Source: Spirochaetia bacterium UBA5763 (GTDB lineage: Bacteria; Spirochaetota; UBA4802; UBA5550). From it: a stretch of 64,000 nt of DNA. The DNA is taken from positions 1 through 64,000 of the forward strand of contig DIEX01000026.1 of NCBI GenBank assembly GCA_002418835.1. The letters are read 5' to 3'. Of the stretch, positions 51,966-60,555 are shown piece after piece (positions within the stretch are counted from its first letter, which is position 1; the number at the start of each line of letters is the position of its first letter). The translations under genes were made by a program, and so were the position numbers. The notes beneath the pieces are model-generated. The model made no database searches, was not told the origin of the DNA, and was given only the letters and a program-made list of their open reading frames with translations.

Positions 51966-54365
51966 TCAGAATTCCGCACTGCCGCCGAAATAGAACATTC
52001 TGCCAGGTCCCGGATTGAACGGATCAGCATTGTAGTCATCAAAAATGTTTTTACAGGTTACATATACTTCAAAGTTCTCCAAGAACTTCTGTGAGAGTTT
52101 CACGTTGAACATATATGGATTGTGAAGCTCCACTTCTTTGATATACTGTGTTGAGAATGGATCTGCAGTTGCCGGAACTGACTTCATTGCATAGGCAATC
52201 TGGTTTCTGGTGTGTTGACCATTAATATTTAATGAAGTTTTTGTTATGAAATCAAATCGTAAATCTACCACAAACATATGCTCAGGAGTGCTTTCAAGTT
52301 TATCCCCCTTGTTTATATCACTGTCTGTTATGTCTGTATCTATCCTGGCATAAACATAGGTATATGATAATGAAGATGATATATCAACAATACCTGCAAC
52401 ACTTTCTACTTTTGATGAAATTATTGCTTCAACACCCTGCGATGTTATCCCGTCAATATTAGTATATATATCATCTGAATATTCTTCGCTGTATATCTCT
52501 TCAATCTTATCATCAAACTTGCTGTAGAAATAATCCATCCTGAAATTAAACAGATCGCCCATCGGTGTAACCTCAAATCCGAGATTTCCGTTATATGACC
52601 TTTCCGGTTTCAATTTGGCATCAACAACATCAGTTATATCCGAATAAGCTGATAATGTTGGAAATTTAGTTTTCGAGGATGCTGCCGCACGGAGTTTAAG
52701 TAAATCTTCAATCGTATTCCACACCACGGCAATAACCGGATTAAAAGAATCCCTGGTACCCCAGAGCATAGAGTCATCTTTTACTTTGTAAACATCTGTA
52801 TATTCCGTATCTGATAATCTGTCTTTGCTATCAGTAAAATTCTGAGCGTCATAAGAAATGCCTACGGTAATCTCAATTTTTTTATTCAGATTAATTTCAT
52901 CTTCAACTGCAAAAGTTATAAAGTCAGATGCAAGATACTTTGTTTTATATGTATCCCCGCCATGAACAGCCCAAATATCAGGAGAGAGGGCTTGGGACAT
53001 TGCCTTTTCCTCTTCTGTATGACTATCACTTCTATATGTTAATGCAAAATTAAGTTTATTCCATTCAGATAGCTTAACACTGGGATAAACATTTACACCA
53101 TAAGATTGTTCAGTCCAGAGACTGTGATAAGGATTAGTGCTGCTCGCATCTATTGCAGGCGGGAACATATAAATCGAATGATCCTGTGTTGCATACCCCT
53201 CAAGGTCTGTATACTGTTTGTAATAGAAAACATTTCCCTTAACACTGACAATTCCAAATTCTCCGTAAAAATATGGTGCGACCGTAAAATCATACTTTTC
53301 AGGCCAGTAGAAAGCCCTGTTCTGAAAAACGTCCCGTGTCGGGCGAGATGTATCATTAAATCCATGTGCGGGAGGATTACTCCATGTATTTGTATCATCA
53401 TAATAGGAGCTGAAACAATTTGCCCTGAATGTATTTGATTTCTGCTCGTTTTGATAATAACTGGCAGAAACTCCTGCTTCAATTTTATCTGTAAAATTAT
53501 ATCCGAACTTACCTCCAAGCTGATATTTCGTATACTCTGTATGGTTCCGTACACCAGTATCATTGATATAAGCATTTTTTGCTGTTAACGTAACATCATC
53601 AAATGTATACGGAAGCCCTGTCCCTGAATTGGTATAAAGATCATACCTTACAAGTTTATCGAACCACTTTCTTCTTTCACTCTTATCAAGCTTTTCAGAA
53701 ACCTCATACCCACCTGAATTAATAACAGATCCTGTAATCCAGTAATATGCATCTCCTATTGGTGACCCATTTGCAACATTCAGCATATAATTTTCATGCT
53801 GACCATATTCGGCATTTACCTGTGTGAACATCTGCTCAGGTTTTTTTGTTACAACATTTATAGAACCTATTGATCCGTTTGCGCCATAAAGAGCAGAAGC
53901 AACACCGCGGTTAACCACTATTTTTGACACATTAACTACAGGTATCTGTGAAATATCAAATGTTGATTCATACACGTCATTTATCGGAATACCATCAATA
54001 AGGACCACAACCTTATCCTGATCAAAACCTCTTAATGAAAAGTTGGTATTCCCCTTTGCTGCTGTTGTAACCTGAATACCAGGGACCATCTTTAATGAAT
54101 CACCAAGGGTTTTTTCATTTCTCGCCTTAATATCGTCTGATGTTATCTCAGTAGTTGTAGAGGCATCCTCAATATTTGCAATTGCCCTGTCCTTTACAAC
54201 AATCTCCCCCATTTCAAAAGTCTTTGTAGGGGCTTTCTTTTTCTCTGTAGATTTCTCTGAAACTTTTTCTGAGGCGGTATCAGTATTCAGTGCTTCCTGT
54301 GAATACAAACCTGTTGTGGTGAGCATAAAAACAAATGCAATAAATAGAACCAGCTGTCTTTTCAC
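51966..54365 (-). CDS. TonB-dependent outer-membrane receptor, first copy
   Basis: This is a 799-residue gated barrel. The signal peptide (about 1-23) is followed by a TonB-box-like MGEIVVKDRA. The plug domain (about 60-165) has TLGDSLKMVPGIQV, FSLRGFDQDKVVVLIDGIP and ASALYGANGSIGSINVVTKKP. A 22-strand type barrel ends with the aromatic terminal residue (GSAEF). It is clearly paralogous to the receptor at 54808-57189, and the C-terminal parts are nearly identical in sequence. The substrate cannot be read. Downstream linkage to TonB/ExbBD makes it a complete energised uptake unit. Confidence 0.93.
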   Translation of the reverse strand: MKRQLVLFIAFVFMLTTTGLYSQEALNTDTASEKVSEKSTEKKKAPTKTFEMGEIVVKDRAIANIEDASTTTEITSDDIKARNEKTLGDSLKMVPGIQVTTAAKGNTNFSLRGFDQDKVVVLIDGIPINDVYESTFDISQIPVVNVSKIVVNRGVASALYGANGSIGSINVVTKKPEQMFTQVNAEYGQHENYMLNVANGSPIGDAYYWITGSVINSGGYEVSEKLDKSERRKWFDKLVRYDLYTNSGTGLPYTFDDVTLTAKNAYINDTGVRNHTEYTKYQLGGKFGYNFTDKIEAGVSASYYQNEQKSNTFRANCFSSYYDDTNTWSNPPAHGFNDTSRPTRDVFQNRAFYWPEKYDFTVAPYFYGEFGIVSVKGNVFYYKQYTDLEGYATQDHSIYMFPPAIDASSTNPYHSLWTEQSYGVNVYPSVKLSEWNKLNFALTYRSDSHTEEEKAMSQALSPDIWAVHGGDTYKTKYLASDFITFAVEDEINLNKKIEITVGISYDAQNFTDSKDRLSDTEYTDVYKVKDDSMLWGTRDSFNPVIAVVWNTIEDLLKLRAAASSKTKFPTLSAYSDITDVVDAKLKPERSYNGNLGFEVTPMGDLFNFRMDYFYSKFDDKIEEIYSEEYSDDIYTNIDGITSQGVEAIISSKVESVAGIVDISSSLSYTYVYARIDTDITDSDINKGDKLESTPEHMFVVDLRFDFITKTSLNINGQHTRNQIAYAMKSVPATADPFSTQYIKEVELHNPYMFNVKLSQKFLENFEVYVTCKNIFDDYNADPFNPGPGRMFYFGGSAEF

Positions 54366-54771
54366 ACTGTCCTCCTTCGTTTTTTTAGTAGTTTGCCAGG
54401 CAAAGAGTATTTTCTTTATTTATCCAGATCGGGACTCAGGGCCTGTATCCCCTCTGCATCCCTGAAGGCGTTTTTTATACCGTCCCTCAGGTTTCAGGCA
54501 GTTTATTCTGCCAGTTTTGACAATATATCTCCTGCTAAAAAAAACATAGATCGTCAATAATTAATTGTTATTTTTTGTAACTTTTTTCAAAAAACTTTCA
54601 AATTAAGTATTAATTATTACTGATTAGTACAAAAAATAACATTACTCTACGATTAATAGAGCCAAAAGGGGTCTGAGCGGGAAAAAAGCATAGTAGCTAT
54701 ATTAAATAATTTTATTTATAATCAACTACACCACTGTGCATTTTAAAACTATCATCAAATAAAACGGCCTG
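54366..54771 (-). other. Leader and promoter region of the first receptor gene
   Basis: No gene is visible. The part nearest the receptor (54424-54525) can fold into several helices and is listed separately. The remainder (54526-54771) is very AT-rich with T-runs and contains the promoter region, although no clear -35/-10 pair stands out. A GGAGGACAG ribosome binding site lies directly before the receptor ATG. Confidence 0.5.
54424..54525 (-). promoter_or_regulatory. Structured 5' leader, possible riboswitch or attenuator
   Basis: Read on the minus strand the leader contains stem GGCAG-aataaa-CTGCC, then CCTGAGGG pairing with CCTTCAGG across about 15 bases, then CAGGG pairing with CCCTG and GGGA with TCCC. 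These overlap as alternative pairings, typical of a switching leader. No B12 box (GCCACTG) or other known riboswitch core was found. Position before a TonB-dependent receptor suggests that it senses the imported compound. Confidence is limited because folding was judged by eye. Confidence 0.4.
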
Positions 54772-54795
54772 AAAAAGACGGCCATTCCGGCCGCC
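54772..54795 (-). terminator. Intrinsic terminator of the second receptor gene
   Basis: On the minus strand CGGCC-ggaat-GGCCG (plus 54779-54793) is followed by TCTTTTT. It lies about 15 bases after the receptor stop codon at 54808, so the second receptor is probably transcribed alone and the first has its own promoter. Confidence 0.8.
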
Positions 54796-54807
54796 TGATT
54801 GATCCCG

Positions 54808-57189
54808 TTAAAACTCCGCACTGCCACCCATATAGAACATTCTGCCAGGTCCGGGATTGAACGGATCTGCATTATAATCATCAAGTATGTTTTTACACAT
54901 TGCGTAAACATTAAAGTTCCCGAAAAGTTTCTGAGAAAGTTTTACATTAAGCATAAGAGGATTATGCAGTTCCACTGCTTCGAAATAATCTGTTGAATAA
55001 GGAGTACCTGCTGCTGTACTTGGTACTGATTTCATAGCATACATTATCTGATTTCTTGTATGCTGCCCGAAGATATTCAATGAAGTCCCTGAAATAAAAT
55101 CAAACCTGAAATCAGCTGTAAACATATGCTCCGGAGTATTTTCAACCTGATCCCCTTTGTTCACATTGGAATCATGATCATTACTCATCTGTTCAGCACG
55201 GGTATATGTGTATGACAGGGACGATGTTATATCAACTATTCCCGCTATTTTTTCAATCATTGATGATAAAGTTATTTCAATCCCCTGTGATACCATACCA
55301 TCAATATTCGTATATGCTTTAGTACCTGCATCCTGGTCCCAGATACTCTCTATCTTATCATTAAACCTGCTGTAGAAATAATCGGTTCTTATACCTATAA
55401 TTTTTCCCATGGGGTTAACTTCAAATCCCGCATTGGCATTATATGATCTCTCAGGATCAATTTTTAAATCAGGCTTGACCGTGGTTCCATAGATAGAAGA
55501 GTACGCACTCATGGACGGGAATTTGGTCTTTGATGAGGCTGCAGCCCGTAATTTAAGGAAATCCTCAATTGTATTCCATACAACTGAAACTGCAGGATTA
55601 AAGGAATCCCTTGTGCCCCAAATTGTAGAATCATCTTTAGCAATATATGAATCCTCATATACAAATGAGCTGTTGAGCTGTTTATTTTCTGTAAAGTTCT
55701 GAGCATCATAGGATATCCCCACAGAAACCTCAACTTTTTTGGAAAAATTCAGCTCATCCTCAACCGCAACCGTATAATAATCAGCTGAGAGAAATTTTGT
55801 TTTATATGCATCTCCTCCGTGAGCTGCCCATATATTCGGGGATCCTGCTGCAGAGATAGCTTTCTCTTCAGATGTATGCTCCTCTGTCCTGTACATTAAT
55901 GAAAAATTCAGCTTGTTCCATTCTGCAATCTTCCATGAAGGAAAGAGATTAGCACCATAAGATTCTTCAGTCCACATACTGTGATTCAGATCAGCAGGAT
56001 AACCTGAAACACTTGCCGGAAACATTGCAACTGAATGGTCCTGTGTTGCATAGCCTTCGAGGTCTGTATACTGTTTATAATAAAAGGCATTAGCCTTTAC
56101 AGTAATATCACCAAATTCTCCCTTGAAATAAGGTGAAACAGTAAAATCATATCTTTCAGGCCAGTAAAAAGCCCTGTTCTGGAAAGCATCCCCTTTCGCC
56201 TTCCCGGTCATATCATACGCATTGTTGGGTGGATTGCTCCATGTATCTGTTTCATCATTATAACTGCTGAACAGGTTGGCACCGAATGTATTCGCTTTCT
56301 GCTCAGTTTTATGATAATCAGCAGAGAGCCCCGCCTCAATCTTATCAGTAAAGTTGTAACCTATCTTACCACCAACCTGATATTTTGTGTATTCTGTGTG
56401 GTTCCATACACCTGTATCATTAATATATGCGTCTTTAGAAGCCAGTGTAACCTGATCATAAGTTCTACCATACAGATCGTACCTCACAAGTTTATCAAAC
56501 CACTTTCTCCTCTCACCCTTATCAAGTTTTCCTGAAACCTCATAACCGTCTGAGTTTACAACTGAACCTGTTATCCAGTAATATGCATCACCTATGGGTG
56601 AACCGTTTGCCACATTAAGAGTGTAATTATTGTGTTGCCCGTATTCGGCGTTAACGCTGGTGAACATTTTTTCAGGTTTTTTTGATATTATATTCATAGA
56701 GCCAAGAGCTCCATTAGCGCCATATAGAGCAGATGATACACCGCGGTTCACAACTATTTTTGAAACATTCATAACCGGAACCTGGGATATATCGAAACTT
56801 GAGTCGTAATCCAGAACAGGAATTCCATCAATGAGGATCGCGCATCTGTCCTGATCAAATCCTCTCATCTTAAATCTTGTTATACCTTTACCATGAGAAT
56901 ATACTGATACTCCGGGGACCATCTGTAGCGAATCACCCAGGTTTTTCTCCCCCCTGGCTTTGATATCTTTGTCAGTTATCTCTGTTGTTGTTGATGCATC
57001 CTCGATGCTGGCGATTGCCCTGTCCTTTACAACAATCTCCCCCATCTCAAAAGTTTTTGTTCCATTCTTCTTAGCGGTTGTTTCTTCTTTCGTTACAACC
57101 TTCTCTTCATTTACAACATCCTGTGAAAAAACATCTGATGCCATGCTTAAAAAAGCAAAAGCGATCAGCAATACGAAACACCTCTTCAT
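54808..57189 (-). CDS. TonB-dependent outer-membrane receptor, second copy
   Basis: From the ATG at 57189, which has AAGGAGGA before it, the protein has 793 residues; an upstream GTG or ATG frame to 57237 adds only non-signal sequence. The signal peptide (about 1-22), the TonB-box-like MGEIVVKDRA, the plug (NLGDSLQMVPGVSV, FKMRGFDQDRCAILIDGIP, SSALYGANGALGSMNIISKKP) and the barrel ending in GGSAEF are all present. It shares long stretches with the first copy but differs in several loop regions, for example an insertion and deletion near residue 240. It is divergent from the DUF364 operon and shares its intergenic operators. Confidence 0.93.
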   Translation of the reverse strand: MKRCFVLLIAFAFLSMASDVFSQDVVNEEKVVTKEETTAKKNGTKTFEMGEIVVKDRAIASIEDASTTTEITDKDIKARGEKNLGDSLQMVPGVSVYSHGKGITRFKMRGFDQDRCAILIDGIPVLDYDSSFDISQVPVMNVSKIVVNRGVSSALYGANGALGSMNIISKKPEKMFTSVNAEYGQHNNYTLNVANGSPIGDAYYWITGSVVNSDGYEVSGKLDKGERRKWFDKLVRYDLYGRTYDQVTLASKDAYINDTGVWNHTEYTKYQVGGKIGYNFTDKIEAGLSADYHKTEQKANTFGANLFSSYNDETDTWSNPPNNAYDMTGKAKGDAFQNRAFYWPERYDFTVSPYFKGEFGDITVKANAFYYKQYTDLEGYATQDHSVAMFPASVSGYPADLNHSMWTEESYGANLFPSWKIAEWNKLNFSLMYRTEEHTSEEKAISAAGSPNIWAAHGGDAYKTKFLSADYYTVAVEDELNFSKKVEVSVGISYDAQNFTENKQLNSSFVYEDSYIAKDDSTIWGTRDSFNPAVSVVWNTIEDFLKLRAAASSKTKFPSMSAYSSIYGTTVKPDLKIDPERSYNANAGFEVNPMGKIIGIRTDYFYSRFNDKIESIWDQDAGTKAYTNIDGMVSQGIEITLSSMIEKIAGIVDITSSLSYTYTRAEQMSNDHDSNVNKGDQVENTPEHMFTADFRFDFISGTSLNIFGQHTRNQIMYAMKSVPSTAAGTPYSTDYFEAVELHNPLMLNVKLSQKLFGNFNVYAMCKNILDDYNADPFNPGPGRMFYMGGSAEF

Positions 57190-57307
57190 ACCGTCCTCCT
57201 TATTTTTAATTTCCTGGCGGAGGTCATGACATGACATTCACAATAAATTGAACCGGCCGGCTACACGTCAGGAAAAATGTCTTGAAATAATAAATATTAA
57301 ATATTAA

Positions 57308-57394
57308 TTATGTCATAGATAACATAAATGCCCAATAAAGCATAAATGCCAAAAAAAACATAATAAACAATAAATATGTCTAAATTAACATATT
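57308..57394. promoter_or_regulatory. Two copies of TATGTC-N6-AACATA, candidate operator
   Basis: TATGTCATAGATAACATA (57309-57326) and TATGTCTAAATTAACATA (57375-57392) have the same half-sites and the same spacing; the start-to-start distance is 66 bases. The second extends to AATATGT-N8-ACATATT. A further half-site TATGTC occurs at 57400-57405 and overlaps a TTGACA box on the minus strand (57407-57402). The sites lie between the second receptor gene and the DUF364 operon. A dimeric, perhaps metal-responsive, regulator probably controls both directions. Confidence 0.65.
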
Positions 57395-57489
57395 ACAATT
57401 ATGTCAATAACTATTTTTGTTTTTAACATCAGTCAGGCCTTAAGTAAATTTTTAACTAAATGAATATAAAAGGTTAATGAGGTTTATAA

Positions 57490-58251
57490 ATGAATGTATT
57501 AAGAGATATAATAAGCAGTATATCTGAAGATTCCCCTGTAAACGAAGTGCGCCGGGGTCTCCACTGGACAGCAGTTGTAAGCAGACGATGCGGGCTTGCA
57601 TCAACCCTTTCGCATGGCGGGTGCAGCCACGGAAAATCAGATGGGATGGAAGGCGGCTTCACAAAGATGACAGCCCTTGAACTCGCGAAGTTGTCCCTTG
57701 AAGAACAATCAGAGAAAGCATCACTGGGGATTGCTGCAATCAATTCTCTCCTCGATGTTGACCCTGAGAAACATGCTGGCGATGACGGGCTAAAAATAGT
57801 AAAAAATATGGGGGAAAGTAAAAATATCTCTGTAATAGGACATTTTCCCTACCTTGACAATCTTGCTGAGAAAGCAAAAAATTTATGGATCATTGAAAAG
57901 CAGCCGCAGCCGGGAGATCATCCTGAAGAGAAAAGTGAAGAGCTGCTCCCTCAATCTGACATTGTTGTTATTACAAGCACCACTCTCATTAACAAAACGC
58001 TGCCCGGTATTCTGAAGCTGTGTAAAAAAGGGAGCGTGAAGATGCTACTGGGGCCCAGCACCCCAATGGCTCCTGTACTCTTCGACTACGGTATAGATAT
58101 CCTTGCAGGGAGCGTAGTTACTGAAAAAGAGACTGTGCTCCGCTCGATTAGCGAAGGAGCTTCTTTTATGCAGCTTAAAAAACGGGGTGGAGTCCGCTTT
58201 GTCAGCATGATCAAAGATTATGATGACATTGCCCGCAGGCTTGCTCAATGA
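57490..58251 (+). CDS. DUF364 / DUF4213 protein (putative heavy-metal chelation family)
   Basis: This is a 253-residue cytoplasmic protein. The N-terminal enolase-like DUF4213 part (about 5-85) contains GLHWTAVVSRRCGLASTL, and the Rossmann-like DUF364 part (about 90-250) contains NISVIGHFPYLDNL, VVITSTTLINKTLPGIL and VKMLLGPSTPMAPVLFDYGIDIL. The family is labelled as putative metal chelation but has no proven reaction; neighbours are often metal transporters. The ribosome binding site is GAGGT before the ATG. First gene of a six-to-seven gene operon with FmdE-like, methyltransferase, ABC importer and radical SAM genes. Confidence 0.85.
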   Translation: MNVLRDIISSISEDSPVNEVRRGLHWTAVVSRRCGLASTLSHGGCSHGKSDGMEGGFTKMTALELAKLSLEEQSEKASLGIAAINSLLDVDPEKHAGDDGLKIVKNMGESKNISVIGHFPYLDNLAEKAKNLWIIEKQPQPGDHPEEKSEELLPQSDIVVITSTTLINKTLPGILKLCKKGSVKMLLGPSTPMAPVLFDYGIDILAGSVVTEKETVLRSISEGASFMQLKKRGGVRFVSMIKDYDDIARRLAQ

Positions 58252-58295
58252 AATACCGGTGACCATATTACACTATTTATGCAAAGGAGATTATC

Positions 58296-58892
58296 ATGCC
58301 TGATCAGAACATGGACCCGCTGGAGTATAATAAATGCCTACAGGAAGCAAGAGAGTTTCATGGTGAAGTGTGCGGCGGAATAATTATGGGTACCCGCATG
58401 GCAATTAGCGGGATGAAGGGAGTGGGTATACTTGACCCGAAGGGTGAAGACAGAAAAAATCTCATGGTCTTTATGGAGATTGACCGCTGCCCCACTGATG
58501 CCATAATAGCAGTTACAGGCTGTCACCCCGGAAAGCGCACATTGAAAATTCTCGATAACGGCAAAATGGCAGCCACTTTTATCAACCTTAAAACCGGCAA
58601 AGCAGTGCGTGTCTGCTCAAGGAACAGGCAGGGTGATGCTGTAAAAACCCGCGAAATGATTGAGAATGAACCGATGAAAGAGGACTTTTCCACATTATCA
58701 GATGATGAACTCTTTACTGTAACAGAAGTTACTGTGCAACTTAAACCTGAAGATATGCCGGGGCGGCCTCATAAATCAGTTCCATGTGCGTTATGCGGGG
58801 AGCGTGTTCTTGACATGAGAGATGTGGAAGTTGACGGGAAACTCCTGTGCAGGCCATGCGCTGAAAGGAAAAACTATTATACAGCAGTTTAA
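58296..58892 (+). CDS. FmdE-family protein with C-terminal zinc ribbon
   Basis: The FmdE domain (about 15-140) has the hallmark FHGEVCGGIIMGTRM, EIDRCPTDAI and VTGCHPGKRTL motifs, with His and Cys residues that bind metal in the family. A C-terminal zinc ribbon (CALCGERV...CRPC, about 162-190) follows. FmdE was named from a gene beside molybdenum formylmethanofuran dehydrogenase, but it occurs in many anaerobes without methanogenesis and its function is unproven. Here it sits in a metal-uptake type operon, so delivery or sensing of a metal is a reasonable inference. RBS AAGGAGA. Confidence 0.88.
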   Translation: MPDQNMDPLEYNKCLQEAREFHGEVCGGIIMGTRMAISGMKGVGILDPKGEDRKNLMVFMEIDRCPTDAIIAVTGCHPGKRTLKILDNGKMAATFINLKTGKAVRVCSRNRQGDAVKTREMIENEPMKEDFSTLSDDELFTVTEVTVQLKPEDMPGRPHKSVPCALCGERVLDMRDVEVDGKLLCRPCAERKNYYTAV

Positions 58893-58907
58893 CAGGTACA
58901 GGGAACA

Positions 58908-59744
58908 ATGAACTCAAAAATTAAACATGAAATCAAAGACATATCCGATATAGACTGGAATGAAGTAATACAGAGCAAAAAAGAGACTCATCCTAAAACA
59001 GTACACAGCGGACAGGAATTCTGGAATAAACGCGCACCTTCATTCGCTGAACATGCGGGGAAGACTTTTTATCCGGAATCATTCATGAAAATAATGAACC
59101 CGGACCCTTCATGGACTGTGCTGGACATGGGCTGCGGTGGAGGCACGATTGCCATTCCCATGGCTGATAGAGTAAGCCATATTACCGCCGTTGATTTCTC
59201 TGAAAAGATGCTGGAGATTTTAAATACCGAAGCTGGGAGACGCGGTATAAAGAACATCAGCACAATCCATGCAAGCTGGGAGGACAACTGGTCTGACTCA
59301 GGAATTGGTATCTATGATGTTGCCATTGCCTCACGGTCGCTGGCTGTTGATGATATTAATACCGCGCTTTCAAAACTTAACAATGCCGCAGGGAAAAGGG
59401 TTATCATATCCACAGTTGTCGGCGACGGCCCGTTCGACAGGAAAATGCTTGAGGCTGCGGGGCGTGAGAGATCCGCTGGCGTTGATTATATATACTTCTA
59501 CAACCTCCTCTACCAGATGGGGATCTTTGCGAACATAAACCTTATAACAGAAGAGAGAAACAATACATTCGGAAGCATCGAAGAAGCCCTGGAGTCAGTA
59601 AGATGGATGTTCCAGGAGATGACTGCAGATGAAGAGGTTAAACTTACGAAATATCTTGAAGATCACCTTGTTGAAAGAGACGGCAGACTTGTTCTTGATT
59701 ATAAGAAAAAATCAACATGGGCAGTGATCTGGTGGGATAAATAA
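58908..59744 (+). CDS. Class I SAM-dependent methyltransferase
   Basis: This is a 278-residue enzyme with the Rossmann methyltransferase core: motif I VLDMGCGGGTIAIPMA (about 67-82), motif II ITAVDFSEKMLEIL, and IYDVAIASRSLAVDD as motif IV. The first 45 residues form a helical cap with FWNKRAPSFAEHAG. The acceptor is unknown. Its place between the FmdE-like gene and the ABC importer suggests that it modifies or breaks down the imported compound, or builds a metallophore or tetrapyrrole-like chelator; this is inference. The gap from the previous gene is 15 bases. Confidence 0.87.
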   Translation: MNSKIKHEIKDISDIDWNEVIQSKKETHPKTVHSGQEFWNKRAPSFAEHAGKTFYPESFMKIMNPDPSWTVLDMGCGGGTIAIPMADRVSHITAVDFSEKMLEILNTEAGRRGIKNISTIHASWEDNWSDSGIGIYDVAIASRSLAVDDINTALSKLNNAAGKRVIISTVVGDGPFDRKMLEAAGRERSAGVDYIYFYNLLYQMGIFANINLITEERNNTFGSIEEALESVRWMFQEMTADEEVKLTKYLEDHLVERDGRLVLDYKKKSTWAVIWWDK

Positions 59745-59757
59745 GCAGGTTCCCATA

Positions 59758-60555
59758 ATGATAGAACATGAAATCCTTAATGTTGAAAATTTAAACTTCA
59801 GTTACAGCGACAGAAGAATTCTTAACAAAATCAGTTTCTCAGTAAAAAGAGGTGAGATCTGCGGACTCCTGGGGCCAAACGGCTGCGGAAAAACAACCCT
59901 GCTTAAATGTATTAACCGCTTACTGAATATTGAATCAGGTATAATAAAAATAAACGGGCGTGATATTTCGAAACTATCACGCAGTGAAATAGCAGGACTG
60001 ATTGCAGTTGTACCGCAGGAACTGCATGTGGCTTTCTCGTTTTCTGTTATTCAGATGGTACTAATGGGGGGCACAGTACGGTACGGTTTTTCAGGAATCC
60101 CGGGAAGAAAAGATTACACCCTGGCCTATGAAATACTTGAAGAGCTGAACATTGACCACCTTGCTTCACGCAGGTACAATGAACTTTCAGGAGGAGAAAA
60201 ACAGATAGTCCTCATAGCCAGGGCTCTCTTCCAGAGATCTGAAATAATGCTTCTTGATGAGCCCACATCACACCTTGATTTTAAACGTCAGCACCTCATA
60301 ATGGAAATGATAAAAAAAATTACAAAAGAAAGGGGGCTTACAACTCTTATAACTCTTCACGATCCTAATACCGCAGGGAGATACTGTAACAGGCTCACCA
60401 TGCTTAACAGGGGTTGTGTCTGTCACCATGGCTCGCGCGATAATATATTCCATGCTGAATCTCTTGAATCAACCTATGATATGAAAATAAATATTGAACA
60501 GACAGAATCGGGGAGGTCAGTTGTCTACCCCGCCTTTGACCTGAATAAAAAATGA
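59758..60555 (+). CDS. ABC importer ATP-binding protein (FepC/BtuD type)
   Basis: This protein powers import of an iron-siderophore, haem, cobalamin or similar complex. Walker A is GLLGPNGCGKTTLLK, the Q-loop is AVVPQELHVAFSF, the ABC signature is YNELSGGEKQIVLIARAL, and Walker B is IMLLDEPTSHLD with a following H-loop (ITLHDPN). The 265 residues match the type II importer family. The last four bases overlap the start of the permease gene. Confidence 0.93.
   Translation: MIEHEILNVENLNFSYSDRRILNKISFSVKRGEICGLLGPNGCGKTTLLKCINRLLNIESGIIKINGRDISKLSRSEIAGLIAVVPQELHVAFSFSVIQMVLMGGTVRYGFSGIPGRKDYTLAYEILEELNIDHLASRRYNELSGGEKQIVLIARALFQRSEIMLLDEPTSHLDFKRQHLIMEMIKKITKERGLTTLITLHDPNTAGRYCNRLTMLNRGCVCHHGSRDNIFHAESLESTYDMKINIEQTESGRSVVYPAFDLNKK

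Noticed and set aside
54424..54525. Cobalamin riboswitch before the first receptor
   Set aside because: The B12 box GCCACTG and the conserved core were looked for and not found, so only an unclassified structured leader is claimed.
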